Shown piece by piece: positions 19,677 to 29,663 of a DNA stretch of 64,000 nucleotides. The translations under genes and the position numbers were made by a program. Origin of the DNA: Lacticaseibacillus thailandensis DSM 22698 = JCM 13996 (lineage in GTDB: Bacteria > Bacillota > Bacilli > Lactobacillales > Lactobacillaceae); assembly GCF_001312865.1 (NCBI RefSeq), contig NZ_BBER01000002.1:274392-338391 (forward strand), given 5' to 3'. The notes below the pieces were generated by a model. It did not search any database. It saw nothing but the letters and a program-made list of their open reading frames with translations, and was not told the origin of the DNA. Within the stretch, counting starts at the first letter, position 1; each line of letters starts with the position of its first letter.

Positions 19677-20534
19677 ATGGAAATTACCCAGAAAGCTCCG
19701 GCCAAAATCAATCTTAGTCTCGACGCGCTGTACCGCCATGGCGATGGTGAGCACGAGTGGCGCATGGTCATGACGAGCATCGACCTGGCGGATTACGTGT
19801 CCATACGCCCGGGTGCCCGTAAAATCAGGGTCAGCACGGACAGCGGCTTTGTCCCTGAGGATGCGCGCAACCTCGCGTTCCAGGCGGCCCGTATTTTGCG
19901 TCAAGAGGCTGGTATTAATGCCGGTGCATCAATCTACATTGAAAAACACATTCCCGTAGCGGCGGGCCTGGGCGGTGGCTCCGCGGACGCCGCGGCGGTT
20001 TTGCGCGGCCTGAACGAACTGTGGGGGCTGCACTACAGCCAGGAACAACTTGCACGGATCGGTCTCAAAGTGGACTCGGACGTGCCCTTTTGTGTGTATT
20101 CGCAACCGGCACTGGTTACGGGTCGTGGCGAGCAGGTGACGCCGCTAGGCACCCTGCCCAGCTTTTGGGTGGTTCTGGTAAAGCCGGCTATTTCGGTCAC
20201 TACGGCCCGTATTTTAAGCATGGTGGACTACGACCAGGTTCTGCACCGGCCGCAAACTGACCGCGTGCTTAAGGGTATCACCCAGCGCAACTTTGACCTG
20301 ATGGTGTCCGGGATGGGCAACGCACTCGAAGACGTGACTGCCACCCGGTTCCCGGTGATCAAAGAACTTGAACAGCGTCTGGTTAAGTATGGGGCCAGTG
20401 TGGCACAGATGAGCGGCACCGGGCCGACCGTCTTTGGCTTGTGCCCCACCCGTTCGCGGGCGGAGCGCGTCTACAACAGTATGCGTGGTTTCTGCAAGGA
20501 GGTGTATTTAGTGCGGCCATTGAGACTGGGTTAG
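19677..20534 (+). CDS. ispE: 4-diphosphocytidyl-2-C-methyl-D-erythritol kinase-like GHMP kinase
   Basis: GHMP-superfamily kinase of about 285 residues. Motif 1 is APAKINLSLDALYRHGDG, the ATP loop is PVAAGLGGGSADAAAVLRGLN, and motif 3 is MSGTGPTVFGLCPT. IspE phosphorylates an intermediate of the non-mevalonate isoprenoid route; many lactobacilli use mevalonate and keep this gene alone, so its real substrate there is uncertain. The reading opens at GTG 19668, but the protein MEITQKAPAKINLSL from ATG 19677 fits the family better. Position near veg and purR is the conserved Firmicutes order. Confidence 0.9.
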   Translation: MEITQKAPAKINLSLDALYRHGDGEHEWRMVMTSIDLADYVSIRPGARKIRVSTDSGFVPEDARNLAFQAARILRQEAGINAGASIYIEKHIPVAAGLGGGSADAAAVLRGLNELWGLHYSQEQLARIGLKVDSDVPFCVYSQPALVTGRGEQVTPLGTLPSFWVVLVKPAISVTTARILSMVDYDQVLHRPQTDRVLKGITQRNFDLMVSGMGNALEDVTATRFPVIKELEQRLVKYGASVAQMSGTGPTVFGLCPTRSRAERVYNSMRGFCKEVYLVRPLRLG

Positions 20535-20672
20535 CACGCCCAGCGCTGATGGACCAGTAATGCGGCCACGACGGCGCGTTCGTTTGAATGATGCAGGTGG
20601 TGGGGGACTACCAACGTATCATTGAGATTAACGCCCGACCGGCGCGGTCGTGCCGAAGAAGTGGAGGAGAAG

Positions 20673-21551
20673 ATGAATAAAGAATCTTCAGGGCGGCACG
20701 CGACCGCTGACCATTTTGCCTGGGGCACCTTTTTGAACACGGGTTACACCATCGTGGAGTTGGTATTGGGAGCCATGGTGGGCTCCGTGGCGTTGATTGC
20801 GGACGCGTTGCACAATTTGAGTGACGTGCTGGGCCTCGTGTTGGCGTGGGGCGCGGAGCTGTTGACGCGGCGGCACCCCACGTTACGACGGACATACGGC
20901 TTGAAGGGTACCACCATCCTGGCGGCGTTGGTCAACGCACTCATGTTGGTGATTGCCATGGTGTTGATCGTGGCGGAAGCTGTCAATAAACTGCATCATC
21001 CAGCCCCGGTCGCGGGGTGGTCCGTGGTGCTGATCGCGGGCGCGGGGGTCCTCGTCAACGGGGCCACGGCGCTGCTGTTTGGTCGGGGCAACAAGGACCT
21101 CAACGTGCGGGGGGCCTTTTTGCACATGGCTGCAGATGCCGGCGTGTCGCTAGCCGTGGTCGTCGCCGGTATCATCATGATCGTCACCGGGTGGCGCTGG
21201 GTGGACCCGGTAGCCTCGTTAGTAGTGGCGGGCGCAGTGCTCGGATTAACGTGGGGATTGTTACGTGATGCCCTCAACATGGCGTTGGCGGCGGTTCCCC
21301 GTAGTATCGACACCCGGCAGGTGGAGGCAGTCATTGCGCATTGCCCGAGCGTGGTGAGCTACCACGACCTGCACATCTGGGCCATTAGCACGGCCGACAC
21401 GGCACTGACGGTACACGTGCGGCGGAACACCCACGAACATAACGACGCGTTCTTGGACGAACTCGCTGCACGAATCCGGGAACAGTGCGGCATCACCCAC
21501 ATCACCATCCAGGTCGAGTACGGCAATAATGACGGTGATAACGACTACTAG
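20673..21551 (+). CDS. Cation diffusion facilitator (Zn/Cd/Co exporter)
   Basis: A 292-residue CDF transporter: six transmembrane helices and a cytoplasmic C-terminal metal-sensing domain from about residue 205. Transport-site residues appear in ALIADALHNLSDVLG (helix II) and FLHMAADAGVSLAVVV (helix V), the HxxxD pairs typical of zinc exporters. The C-terminal domain has HDLHIWAISTADTALTVHV, the standard CDF ending. The long loop between helices IV and V is short of histidines. Exchange of Zn2+ for H+ is family knowledge. GTGGAGGAGA precedes ATG 20673, so longer frames are not needed. Single gene. Confidence 0.88.
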   Translation: MNKESSGRHATADHFAWGTFLNTGYTIVELVLGAMVGSVALIADALHNLSDVLGLVLAWGAELLTRRHPTLRRTYGLKGTTILAALVNALMLVIAMVLIVAEAVNKLHHPAPVAGWSVVLIAGAGVLVNGATALLFGRGNKDLNVRGAFLHMAADAGVSLAVVVAGIIMIVTGWRWVDPVASLVVAGAVLGLTWGLLRDALNMALAAVPRSIDTRQVEAVIAHCPSVVSYHDLHIWAISTADTALTVHVRRNTHEHNDAFLDELAARIREQCGITHITIQVEYGNNDGDNDY

Positions 21552-21603
21552 TCTACTAGTCACTACACCGGGTGCCAGTGGGAAAAAAACCGTCGACGAT
21601 AGG

Positions 21604-21663
21604 CGAACATTGTTGAATAATGGGTGGAAATGGCTAGCGTAAAGACGGATATTCGGTTATAAT
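21604..21663 (+). promoter_or_regulatory. purR promoter with PurBox-like sites
   Basis: A good -10, TATAAT, lies at 21658-21663, without a matching -35. CGAACATT at 21604-21611 resembles the core of the PurBox (CCGAAC followed by A/T), and ATTCGGT at 21651-21657 is an imperfect inverted copy. In Gram-positive bacteria PurR can bind such boxes and control its own gene. Confidence 0.4.
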
Positions 21664-21710
21664 CGATTGATAAAATACGTAAAACATTGAAACTCAGAGG
21701 AGATAACAAC

Positions 21711-22560
21711 ATGAAAACCCGTCGTAGTGATCGACTGATTGATATGACCCGCTACTTGTTAGAGCGGCCCCACACGCTGGTGCCCCTAACCTTTTTTTTC
21801 GCAGCGCTATGAATCAGCTAAATCGTCCATCAGTGAAGACCTGGCCATCATTCGCCGTACTTTTAAGCAGCGGCAAACTGGCATTTTGGAGACCGTCCCT
21901 GGGGCCGCTGGTGGCGTGCGCTACATTCCCATGATTGGCATCGACGAAGCTAACGAGTTTATCAGCGAGATGGCTGGTCGCTTGGCGGACACTGACCGGT
22001 TACTACCTGGTGGGTACGTGTACCTCAGTGACCTTCTCGGCACGCCGGAAGTTTTGCGCCAAATCGGTCGCCTAATTGCGACCCAGTACCTGGATTCCCG
22101 CGTGGATGCCGTCATGACGGTGGCCACTAAGGGAATTCCGATTGCCCAAAGTGTCAGTCAGTACTTGAACGTACCGTTTGTGATCGTGCGGCGTGATTCT
22201 AAGGTGACGGAAGGCTCCACCGTATCCGTCAACTACGTCTCGGGTTCGTCGGACCGTGTCCAGAAGATGGAACTCAGCAAGCGTTCCTTGCGTGCCGGCG
22301 AAGGCGTCCTGATCGTGGACGACTTCATGAAGGGCGGCGGCACCGTTAACGGGATGAAGAGTCTGATTGAAGAATTTGATGCTGAAACGGTCGGCGTTTC
22401 CGTCTTTGCCGAAGGGACGTTCAACGGTGACCACATGGTCGATGATTACACCTCGCTATTGAAAGTTGACACGGTCGACGGTAAGGAAAAGAGCATCCAC
22501 GCGGCGGCCGGGAACTACCTGCAGCGCAACGAGGATCTGCTCAAGGAGTTGGGTAATTAA
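21711..22560 (+). CDS. purR: Purine operon regulator PurR (frameshifted at a T run)
   Basis: Gram-positive PurR: an N-terminal winged helix (RRSDRLIDMTRYLLERPHTLV) joined to a type I phosphoribosyltransferase domain that senses PRPP instead of catalysing a reaction. The PRPP loop is GVLIVDDFMKGGGTVNGM. A run of eight T at 21792-21799 breaks the frame; with seven it reads LTFFSQRYESAKSSISEDLAIIRRTF. About 283 residues in total, normal. AGAGGAGA precedes ATG 21711. It regulates purine synthesis and uptake genes; a PurBox-like site occurs before prs in this window. The next gene overlaps its stop by one base. Confidence 0.93.
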
Positions 22561-23758
22561 TGTCATCCTACTTGGAACCCATCAAGACGGCCATCTTCGT
22601 CTTTCCGTTCCTGGCTGCTTTGCTGAGTTTACCGTTCGTCATTTTGCAGTACCGACGCTACGGCAGCTTTTTGTGGAGCCGTACTATCGTCCTGTTTTTC
22701 TTCGTGTTTTACATGCTGTGTGCATACTTCCTGATTATTTTGCCGTTGCCACCCATCCACGTGGTGGCGGCATTGCAAACGCCGCGGTACAACCTCGTAC
22801 CGTTGATGTTTGTGCGGGAATTCATGAAGTATTCTGGGTTTGAGCTCACTAATTGGCACACCTGGTTGGCGACGCTTAAGCAGCGTCGTTCCTGCAACCT
22901 GCGTTTAACCTAATGCTGACCGTGCCGTTTGGCTTCTACATGCGCTACTACTTTAGGCGCTCGTGGTGGCAGGCAGTGTTATTGACGTTTGGCCTGAGCC
23001 TCTTCTTTGAACTGACCCAGTTGTCGGGGTTGTACCTGATCTACCCCCGGCCTTACCGCTTGTTCGATGTGGACGACTTGTTGATCAACACCACCGGCGG
23101 GGTCCTCGGTTTTGGGTTGACGCCCCTGATTGCGGTGGCCTTTCCCAACCGGGCCCGGATGGATGCTCAAAGTTTTGCCCAGGCTGACCGGGTCGGGCCA
23201 CTGCGGCGTTTTGCGGCGTGGCTGGTCGACTTTGTGATTATTCGGGGTCTGGTGGCGTTCTTGTTGAGTGCCGTACTCCGGTGGTTGGGTCACGCCGGGC
23301 TGGCGGCAAGCTGGCTGGTGACGTACCTGGTGCCAGTCCTGTGCTTAATGTACCTGACTCCGCTGTGGTTGCACGGCCAGACGCTGGGCAAAAAGTTGTT
23401 ACGGATACGCATCGTGGGCGTGAATGGGACGTCACTGTCGTGGTGGCGGCTGGGGTTACGTCAGGGTGTACTGTACCTGATTACGCTGCCGCTGTTGCGG
23501 GTCTGGACGCACGAACTAACTGGTGTATTGGCTAATGTGGGTGCCCGGACGCAGCTCAACTTGCTAGCGTTGGGCCTACTCAGCGTGGGCGTGCTGTTCG
23601 TGGTCTGGAACCTTTGCTGGCAGTTGTTGCGGCGTCGGGAGCGGTTGTTCTACGAAGCGTGGGCGGGTACCGAACAAGTGGCGCTCAAACCACGCACCGC
23701 GGTACCAACACCAGTTGCGCTAACGCCAGACGCGCGGCAAAGTGATGGTAGTAAATGA
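22560..23758 (+). CDS. VanZ-RDD fusion membrane protein (frameshifted)
   Basis: About 399 residues. The N-terminal half is a VanZ-like domain: four to five helices, LPLPPIHVVAALQTPRYNLVP, then FLQPAFNLMLTVPFGFYMRYYFRR and FELTQLSGLYLIYPRPYRLFDVDDLLINTTGG. The C-terminal half (from about residue 220) is an RDD domain: FAAWLVDFVIIRG, YLTPLWLHGQTLGKKLLRIRIV and a final helix pair. VanZ domains are linked with teicoplanin tolerance, RDD domains with Na+/H+ or unknown transport, and the joint role is unknown. The frame breaks near 22883; one base is missing. The first ATG overlaps the purR stop, so expression is probably coupled to purR. Confidence 0.85.
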
Positions 23759-23790
23759 TACTCAGCAACGATAATTGAAATGTACTGTGA

Positions 23791-23816
23791 GGGACCACCT
23801 GGGCGGGGTCCCTTTT
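23791..23816 (+). terminator. Terminator before glmU
   Basis: GGGACC (23791-23796) pairs with GGTCCC (23807-23812), then TTTT; short stem, moderate strength. Confidence 0.6.
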
Positions 23817-23939
23817 GTTGTGTGGTTGGGACGTTAGAACGGAGATGGCAGGGCCTATACCAATTACGGCAAGTGCGCGGTGACTATGCTATCATTACAG
23901 GTGACACCAAAACCAAAACTTACAGGAGCGAGAGTATAC

Positions 23940-25328
23940 ATGACAGCAAAATACACGATTATTTTAGCCGCGGGTAAGGGTACGCGGATGAAGAGCAAGC
24001 TACACAAGGTGTTGCACCGTGTTGCGGGCAAGTCGATGGTCGACCACGTGTTGACCCAGGTAGAGCAAATTCATCCCGAAGCCGTGGTCACTGTGGTTGG
24101 TCACGACGCTGAGGCGGTCAAAGCTGAGTTGGGGGACCGTACGCAGTTTGCTGAACAGAAGGAACAGTTGGGGACTGGGCACGCTGTTTTGCAGGCTGAA
24201 AGCATTTTGGGTGGTCGCGACGGGGTGACAATGATTGTCAGTGGTGACACACCGCTGTTGACTGCCGCCACGTTTGAGAAGTTGTTCGCCTACCACGCGG
24301 ACAAGGGCGCCAAGGCCACAATTTTGACGGCGGCAGCGCCAGATCCGACTGGCTATGGGCGCATCATCCGTGGCGATTTGGGTACCGTCCAGAAAATCGT
24401 GGAACAAAAGGACGCCACGCCGGAAGAAGCCAAAATCAACGAAATTAACACCGGCGTGTTCTGCTTTGACAACAAGGCTTTGTTCTCGGCCTTGCACGAA
24501 GTGACGAATGATAACGCGCAGGGTGAGTATTACCTGACGGACGTGATTGAAATCCTGAAGCGGCGCGGTGATGTGGTGGCCGCATACAAAATGCCAGACT
24601 TCAACGAAAGTATGGGCGTGAACGACCGGGTGGCTTTGGCCGCCGCGGCGAGTGTGATGCGCGACCGGATCAACGAGGAGCACATGCGTGACGGGGTGAC
24701 CCTGATTGACCCTGAGCGGACGTACATTGATGCGGACGTGCAGATCGGCAACGATACGGTCATTGAGCCGGGCGTTTACCTGAAGGGTCAGACCGTGATT
24801 GGTAATGATTGCCACATCAGGTCGGGTTCGACCATCGTCAACAGTACCATTGAAGACGGCGTGACCGTCACGAGTTCGACGATTGAGGACAGTATTATGC
24901 ACAAGAACAGTGATATTGGTCCGAACAGCCACCTACGTCCACAGAGTGATATTGGTGAGGGCGTCCACATCGGGAATTTCTGTGAAGTGAAGAAGGCCAC
25001 GATTGGCGCTGGCACCAAGGTGGGGCACTTGACGTACGTGGGTGACGCGACCCTGGGCAAGAACATCAACGTTGGCTGTGGCGTGGTCTTTGTCAACTAC
25101 GATGGGGTCAAGAAGTGGCATACGAACGTGGGCGATGACGCCTTTATCGGCAGCAACTCCAACATCGTGGCACCGGTGGACGTGGCGGATCACAGTTTCA
25201 TTGCGGCGGGTTCGACAATCACGAACGACGTGCCGTTCCACGCCATGGCGATTGCCCGGTCACGGCAGACGACGAAGCCAGATTATTGGGACCGGCTGCC
25301 ATTGTCCGACTCGGAGGACTGGCAGTAG
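23940..25328 (+). CDS. glmU: Bifunctional GlcNAc-1-P uridylyltransferase / GlcN-1-P acetyltransferase
   Basis: Makes UDP-GlcNAc for peptidoglycan. The N-terminal pyrophosphorylase domain has [24 protein letters not shown] at residues 8-31, EQLGTGHAV and the Mg site SGDTPLL. From about residue 250 the left-handed beta-helix acetyltransferase shows hexapeptide repeats ([43 protein letters not shown]) and ends with WDRLP. 462 residues, as expected. ATG 23940 follows AGGAGCGAG; an upstream in-frame ATG at 23880 has no site. glmU next to prs is the conserved arrangement. Confidence 0.97.
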   Translation: MTAKYTIILAAGKGTRMKSKLHKVLHRVAGKSMVDHVLTQVEQIHPEAVVTVVGHDAEAVKAELGDRTQFAEQKEQLGTGHAVLQAESILGGRDGVTMIVSGDTPLLTAATFEKLFAYHADKGAKATILTAAAPDPTGYGRIIRGDLGTVQKIVEQKDATPEEAKINEINTGVFCFDNKALFSALHEVTNDNAQGEYYLTDVIEILKRRGDVVAAYKMPDFNESMGVNDRVALAAAASVMRDRINEEHMRDGVTLIDPERTYIDADVQIGNDTVIEPGVYLKGQTVIGNDCHIRSGSTIVNSTIEDGVTVTSSTIEDSIMHKNSDIGPNSHLRPQSDIGEGVHIGNFCEVKKATIGAGTKVGHLTYVGDATLGKNINVGCGVVFVNYDGVKKWHTNVGDDAFIGSNSNIVAPVDVADHSFIAAGSTITNDVPFHAMAIARSRQTTKPDYWDRLPLSDSEDWQ

Positions 25329-25390
25329 CGAGCGCAACGCAGGCCGTTGTGGTTACGGTAGTGTGTAGCGCGGTTAAATCAAATAAGTAC

Positions 25391-25425
25391 AGGGTGGCCC
25401 TTAAGCATTGTGGCCACCCTTTCTT
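25391..25425 (+). terminator. Terminator after glmU
   Basis: AGGGTGGCC pairs with GGCCACCCT around a 12-nt loop, followed by a weak T-rich tail. Confidence 0.75.
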
Positions 25426-25752
25426 ATCTACGCCAGTTGGTTGATGGTAAAGAAAACAATAGTTTGATCACTAAATGTCCGTACTGGCGCCACTAATCGC
25501 ATTAATTGGGCGCGTTTGCTGTGGGGGCGGTCTTCGTCCTGACACTCTGATTGTCACACCTCAGTTGGTGGTGTACTTTCATGTCTTGCCGGCCCGTTCC
25601 TAACCAACTTTTTATGGCATTTGCGGTGTTGAACCAAGGAACTTTCAGAAATAATTTCATGAGAGCCAGTCAACGTCACTTGCTTTTTGTGATTAATCGT
25701 CTAGACTTAATACGTAAGCAGAATCCGAACAAATACACATATGGAGGCCACC
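25426..25752 (+). promoter_or_regulatory. Leader region of prs with a PurBox-like site
   Basis: No gene is visible between the glmU terminator and prs; the short open frame at 25551 lacks a family and a ribosome site. AATCCGAACAAAT at 25722-25734 agrees well with the PurBox consensus (A/T-rich, CCGAAC, A/T-rich), 20 bp before the prs start and just after a -10-like TAATAC at 25708-25713. This would suit control of PRPP synthesis by PurR, itself a PRPP sensor. Confidence 0.4.
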
Positions 25753-26736
25753 ATGTCTGCGCATTACGCTGACCCGAAATTAAAAATTTTTGCCCTGAAC
25801 TCCAACAAGCCGTTGGCGGAAAAGATTGCCGCTGAGGTTGGTGTTGAGTTGGGTAAGTCGTCCGTGAACCGTTTCTCTGATGGGGAAATTCAGATTAACA
25901 TCGAGGAAAGTATCCGTGGGGATGATATTTACTTGATCCAGTCCACCTCGGCGCCGGTTAACGACAACCTGATGGAATTGCTCATCATGATCGATGCCCT
26001 GCGGCGTGCGTCCGCCCACACCATTAACGTGGTGATGCCGTACTACGGGTACGCCCGTCAAGACCGCAAGGCGCGGAGCCGTGAACCGATTACCGCCAAG
26101 TTGGTGGCTAACATGCTCGAACGTGCCGGTGCCGACCGGGCGTTATTGCTGGACCTCCATGCGGCACAAATCCAGGGTTTCTTTGATATCCCAGTTGACC
26201 ACTTGATGGGGGCGCCGCTGCTGGCGGACTACTTCCTCAGCAACCACTTTGTTGGTGACGATACCGTGGTCGTTTCTCCTGACCATGGTGGGGTGACGCG
26301 TGCCCGGAAGCTGGCCGAGTTCCTGAAGTCGCCGATTGCTATCATCGACAAGCGGCGGCCACGGCCAAACGTGGCTGAGGTCATGAACATTGTCGGTAAC
26401 GTCAAGGACAAGCACTGTATCATTATCGATGATATGATTGACACCGCGGGGACTATCACCTTGGCTTCGGCGGCGTTGAAAGAAGCCGGCGCCAAGTCCG
26501 TGCTGGTTTCCGCAACCCACGCCGTGTTCTCTGGCCCAGCCGTTGAGCGGTTGAAGAATTCTCCGATTGAGCAGGTCGTGGTGACCGACTCGATCCAGCA
26601 GCCGGAGGACAAGAAGTTCGACAAGTTGGTGACCGTTTCAGTTGGTCCACTGATTGGCCGGGCCATCAAGCACATTCACGAAAACCGGCCAGTGTCCCCA
26701 TTGTTCCAGAATCGGTTCCGTCGGGACGCTGAGTAG
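25753..26736 (+). CDS. prs: Ribose-phosphate pyrophosphokinase
   Basis: Makes PRPP from ribose 5-phosphate and ATP for nucleotide, histidine and tryptophan synthesis. Motifs: [19 protein letters not shown], the ATP loop [19 protein letters not shown], and the PRPP loop [14 protein letters not shown]. 327 residues, class I. An in-frame ATG at 25741 sits on top of the ribosome site GGAGG (25743-25747); the ATG at 25753, 5 bp downstream of that site, is the start. It has a PurBox-like element in its leader and a strong terminator behind it. Confidence 0.97.
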   Translation: MSAHYADPKLKIFALNSNKPLAEKIAAEVGVELGKSSVNRFSDGEIQINIEESIRGDDIYLIQSTSAPVNDNLMELLIMIDALRRASAHTINVVMPYYGYARQDRKARSREPITAKLVANMLERAGADRALLLDLHAAQIQGFFDIPVDHLMGAPLLADYFLSNHFVGDDTVVVSPDHGGVTRARKLAEFLKSPIAIIDKRRPRPNVAEVMNIVGNVKDKHCIIIDDMIDTAGTITLASAALKEAGAKSVLVSATHAVFSGPAVERLKNSPIEQVVVTDSIQQPEDKKFDKLVTVSVGPLIGRAIKHIHENRPVSPLFQNRFRRDAE

Positions 26737-26750
26737 TACGTATAGATAGC

Positions 26751-26786
26751 AAAGGAGCAACCACGATCGCGTGGTTGCTCCTTTTT
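26751..26786. terminator. Strong bidirectional terminator between prs and mscL
   Basis: AAAGGAGCAACCACG pairs perfectly with CGTGGTTGCTCCTTT around ATCG and ends in T; it serves the converging prs and mscL. Confidence 0.93.
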
Positions 26787-26805
26787 GATTGTGTGGTTTT
26801 TTTTG

Positions 26806-27185
26806 TCAGTCATTTTGGTGGGTCTGCGCGGCGAGCATATCCCGAATTTCTTTGAGGTAGGTTTCTTCTGCCGACGGGGCCGCGGGCGCAGGTTTAGCAC
26901 GGTGGGTGAGTCGGTTGATGATTTTGACCAACAGGAACACGACGAACGCCATAATGATGAAGTTGATCACATCACTGATGAACGTCCCGACAGTGAACTT
27001 AGCGCTGAACACGGTGAAGTACAATCCGTCTAAGTTTGCTTTACCCATAAACAATGACAGTAATGGCTGATCAAATTAGTGGTGAGGGATTTCACCAGGC
27101 TGGTGAAAGCACCGCCAATGATAACGCCCACAGCTAGGTCGACCATGTTGCCACGACTAATAAATTCTCGAAACTCTTTCAGCAT
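26806..27185 (-). CDS. mscL: Large-conductance mechanosensitive channel (frameshifted)
   Basis: Emergency release valve in hypo-osmotic shock, a homopentamer in the membrane. The N-terminal frame ([31 protein letters not shown]) and the C-terminal frame ([13 protein letters not shown], then [20 protein letters not shown]) are both visible; they join near 27072 if one base is added ([10 protein letters not shown]). Two transmembrane helices and a C-terminal amphipathic helix ([11 protein letters not shown]). About 127 residues, standard. AGGAGGAG precedes the ATG at 27185. Single gene. Confidence 0.92.
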
Positions 27186-27245
27186 AGTACTCCTCCTCCT
27201 GGATGCTCAGTCAGCGTAACCATTACAAGGAATATTTTAGCATGG

Positions 27246-28310
27246 TTAGAAGGCTATCGTGTGGGTAGCGCCCAAAATCATGGTGAGGATGGTGTAGGCT
27301 AGGATGAGGCCGCCGGCGACAAAATGGCGGCGTTTGTTCATGACCATCATGGCAACGTATTCACGGATGGTGGCGTTGGGCAGGAAGTACAGACGGGTCT
27401 TGGCCCCGATTCCGTTCGCGTCGATACCAGCACGGCGGGCAAAAATACCAGCACGCAGTAAGTGATAATTATTCGTGCAAAACATCGCGTGATAAGGCCG
27501 TCCCTGTTGGTGTTGATCGATGATGCGGCGTGAAAAGCGCATGTTCTCCAGGGTCGTGCGGCTTTGATCCTCGAGGAGGGTCGCTGTAGCCGGAATGCCG
27601 TGGGCCACCGCATACGCTTGCATGGCTTGGGCTTCGCTGACCTGTTCATCGGGGCCCTGGCCGCCAGACAAGATGATGGTCGGTGCTGGCAGTCCCTGCG
27701 CCACTTGCCGCTGGTAGCGGGCAATGGCTACGTCAATGCGGGCGCCCAGCAGACGGGATACCCGGTGGCCGTCCAGTAGTCCGGCCCCGAGGACGATCAG
27801 GTACTGGAGCGGCTGACGGGTCCGCCAGCAATTGTAAGCGATGAGGGCGGTGAGAAAGTTCAGGCCGGTAATGGCAATGTACAACCAGCAACAGTTTACC
27901 AAGACCGTCAGTGAGTAGGCCAACCAGGCTGGCAACAGTTGGTGGCCGACGGTATCCAAAATACTGAGTAGCACCAAACCCGCGGCAATCATTAAAGTGA
28001 GCATGTTGCCCAGACTATGGCCTTCACGGCGCCACACGAGCAAAGCGTTCCATAATAACCACACTAGGTGGAAGGCCACCAGCATGATCACGGGCACACC
28101 GACGATTACGAGGGCGATGAGAGCCACGACGAGGAGCGTGGTACTATTGGCCACCATGACGATTACGGCGGCGAGGGTGAGCAGGCTGAACAAAGCTAGG
28201 TTGATCAGCAACCCGTTGACGAGCCGGCGAGGTTCACTGAGGTAACTGTACGTAGCCAGGCCGCAACAACCCGCAGCAATCAGGAAGACGCCAAAAAGAA
28301 ACCAGTTCAT
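27246..28310 (-). CDS. YdcF-family membrane protein (DUF218 domain)
   Basis: About 354 residues. The N-terminal half has five or six hydrophobic helices; the C-terminal half (from about residue 170) is a DUF218/YdcF domain: YLIVLGAGLLDGHRVS, TIILSGGQGPDEQVSEAQAM, LLEDQSRTTLENMRFSR and a conserved TNNYHLLRAGIFARR. Two further helices close the protein. YdcF in E. coli binds SAM, and SanA/ElyC relatives act on envelope metabolism; the exact reaction is unknown. ATG 28310 lies 7 bp after AAGGCGG; the first ATG (28316) is too close to that site. Confidence 0.85.
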   Translation of the reverse strand: MNWFLFGVFLIAAGCCGLATYSYLSEPRRLVNGLLINLALFSLLTLAAVIVMVANSTTLLVVALIALVIVGVPVIMLVAFHLVWLLWNALLVWRREGHSLGNMLTLMIAAGLVLLSILDTVGHQLLPAWLAYSLTVLVNCCWLYIAITGLNFLTALIAYNCWRTRQPLQYLIVLGAGLLDGHRVSRLLGARIDVAIARYQRQVAQGLPAPTIILSGGQGPDEQVSEAQAMQAYAVAHGIPATATLLEDQSRTTLENMRFSRRIIDQHQQGRPYHAMFCTNNYHLLRAGIFARRAGIDANGIGAKTRLYFLPNATIREYVAMMVMNKRRHFVAGGLILAYTILTMILGATHTIAF

Positions 28311-28379
28311 GTGCATTCCGCCTTTCAGTCGAGTGCCGAATAGATTATAATGAGAGCAAATTAGAAAGTGGTGATAAAA

Positions 28380-28841
28380 ATGACCGACCCAGTTTTTGGT
28401 ACTAAGGATCCCAAGTTGGACTACGTCGAGCGCCGCGGCGTGTACGCCGTTATTCCGGATGCGTCGGGCCAGCGGCTACTCATGTTGGGCGCACCTAACT
28501 CGGCAATTTTCCTGCCGGGGGGCGGCGTTGAGGCTGGCGAAGATGACCAGGCGACTTTGCAACGGGAACTGCTTGAAGAATTTGGCGTGCGGGTCACAAT
28601 TGATGACAAACTGGGCGCGGCGGCGGAGTACTTTTACTCCCATCACCGGCAAACGGCCTATTACCACCCCGCAACGTTTTACGCGTGTCATGGGATCGAA
28701 CAGGTGGCGCCACCACTGGAAAACTTCAACACGTTGATGTTGATGCCCATTAGCGTGGCAGCTGGCCAGTTGAAGCGGCCGACCCACCGGTGGGCGGTCG
28801 CACGCTGGTTGGAACTGCAGGCGCATATTCACGAGGGTTAA
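28380..28841 (+). CDS. NUDIX hydrolase
   Basis: About 153 residues with NUDIX box GGGVEAGEDDQATLQREL... followed by LEEFGV, matching GX5EX7REXXEEXG at about residues 45-67. The N-terminus (KLDYVERRGVYAVIPD) and the tail are like those of lactobacillar NUDIX proteins of unassigned substrate. The AAAGTGGTGAT stretch before ATG 28380 is a moderate ribosome site. Its stop TAA at 28839-28841 shares the TTAA tetranucleotide with the stop of the convergent HAD gene, so the two genes overlap tail to tail. Confidence 0.82.
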   Translation: MTDPVFGTKDPKLDYVERRGVYAVIPDASGQRLLMLGAPNSAIFLPGGGVEAGEDDQATLQRELLEEFGVRVTIDDKLGAAAEYFYSHHRQTAYYHPATFYACHGIEQVAPPLENFNTLMLMPISVAAGQLKRPTHRWAVARWLELQAHIHEG

Positions 28842-29649
28842 CGCAATACATACCGTTCGATGGCCTGAGCGACGCCGTCTTCGGCGTTGGTGCCGGTCAC
28901 GGCATTGGCCTGGGCTTTGACGCGGGGATGGCGTTACCCATCGCCACGCCCCAGCCGGCATAATTGAACATGGACAGGTCATTGGCCTGGTCACCTAGCA
29001 CCATCACTTCGTCGGGTTGAACATGCAGTTTGGCCGCTAAGCCAGCGAGGGCGCGCCCCTTGCTGGCTCTTTGGTTCAGCACTTCCAGAAAGTAGGGTTC
29101 ACTGCGCACGATGGTGTAAGCAGCGCGGGTGGCGGGGGCTAGGTGGGCTTGTAACCGGTCAATCTGTGCGGGTTGGTCAATGAACATAATTTTGGCAAAG
29201 CGGGTGTCCGGTGCAAAGTCGTCCGGGGTACGCACCACCAAGTTAATAAACGTCAGGCGTGCTTCCGTCCGGGTGAGGGCGGATGTTGGTGACTGTCCCG
29301 CGTACAATGTCTGGTTGTCTTCAGCGTGAATGTCTACGTGGAAGCGTTGGCTCAGGGTGTAGAACCGGGCGTAGTCAGCAAGGGTCACCTCGTGTTGTAG
29401 CAGCACGGTTCCACTCGCGCAACTTTGTACCAACGCGCCGTTGTAGGCGATGGCGTAATCATCGTCGGTGGTCAGACCCAGCGGCTCGAGGTAGGTGGCA
29501 ATGCCGGGTAGGGGCCGGCCGGTACACAGCACGACTCGGACTCCCGCGGCCCGGGCGGCGCGAATAGCCTCACGGTTGCGCTGGCTAACTGCGTTGTCGT
29601 GGTTGAGCAAGGTGCCATCCATATCGGTTGCGATGAGTTTGATCGTCAT
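28838..29649 (-). CDS. Cof-type HAD-IIB phosphatase (frameshift near the end)
   Basis: HAD phosphatase with a C2 cap, acting on sugar phosphates or flavin-type substrates in relatives. Motif I LIATDMDGTLLNHDN at residues 5-19, motif II LCTGRP, motif III Lys in RASKGRAL, motif IV MVLGDQANDLSMF. The reading loses frame near 28925; with one base added, MGNAIPAVKAQANAVTGTNAEDGVAQAIERYVLR leads to a stop at 28838, the typical Cof-family ending, for about 270 residues. GGGAGGTAG lies before the ATG at 29649. It follows the HD hydrolase gene by 14 bp on the same strand. Confidence 0.88.
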
Positions 29650-29663
29650 GTTACTACCTCCCG

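Noticed and set aside
24000..24932. Minus-strand frame of 310 codons opposite glmU
   Set aside because: Mirror of the glmU coding strand; glmU itself is complete with all motifs.
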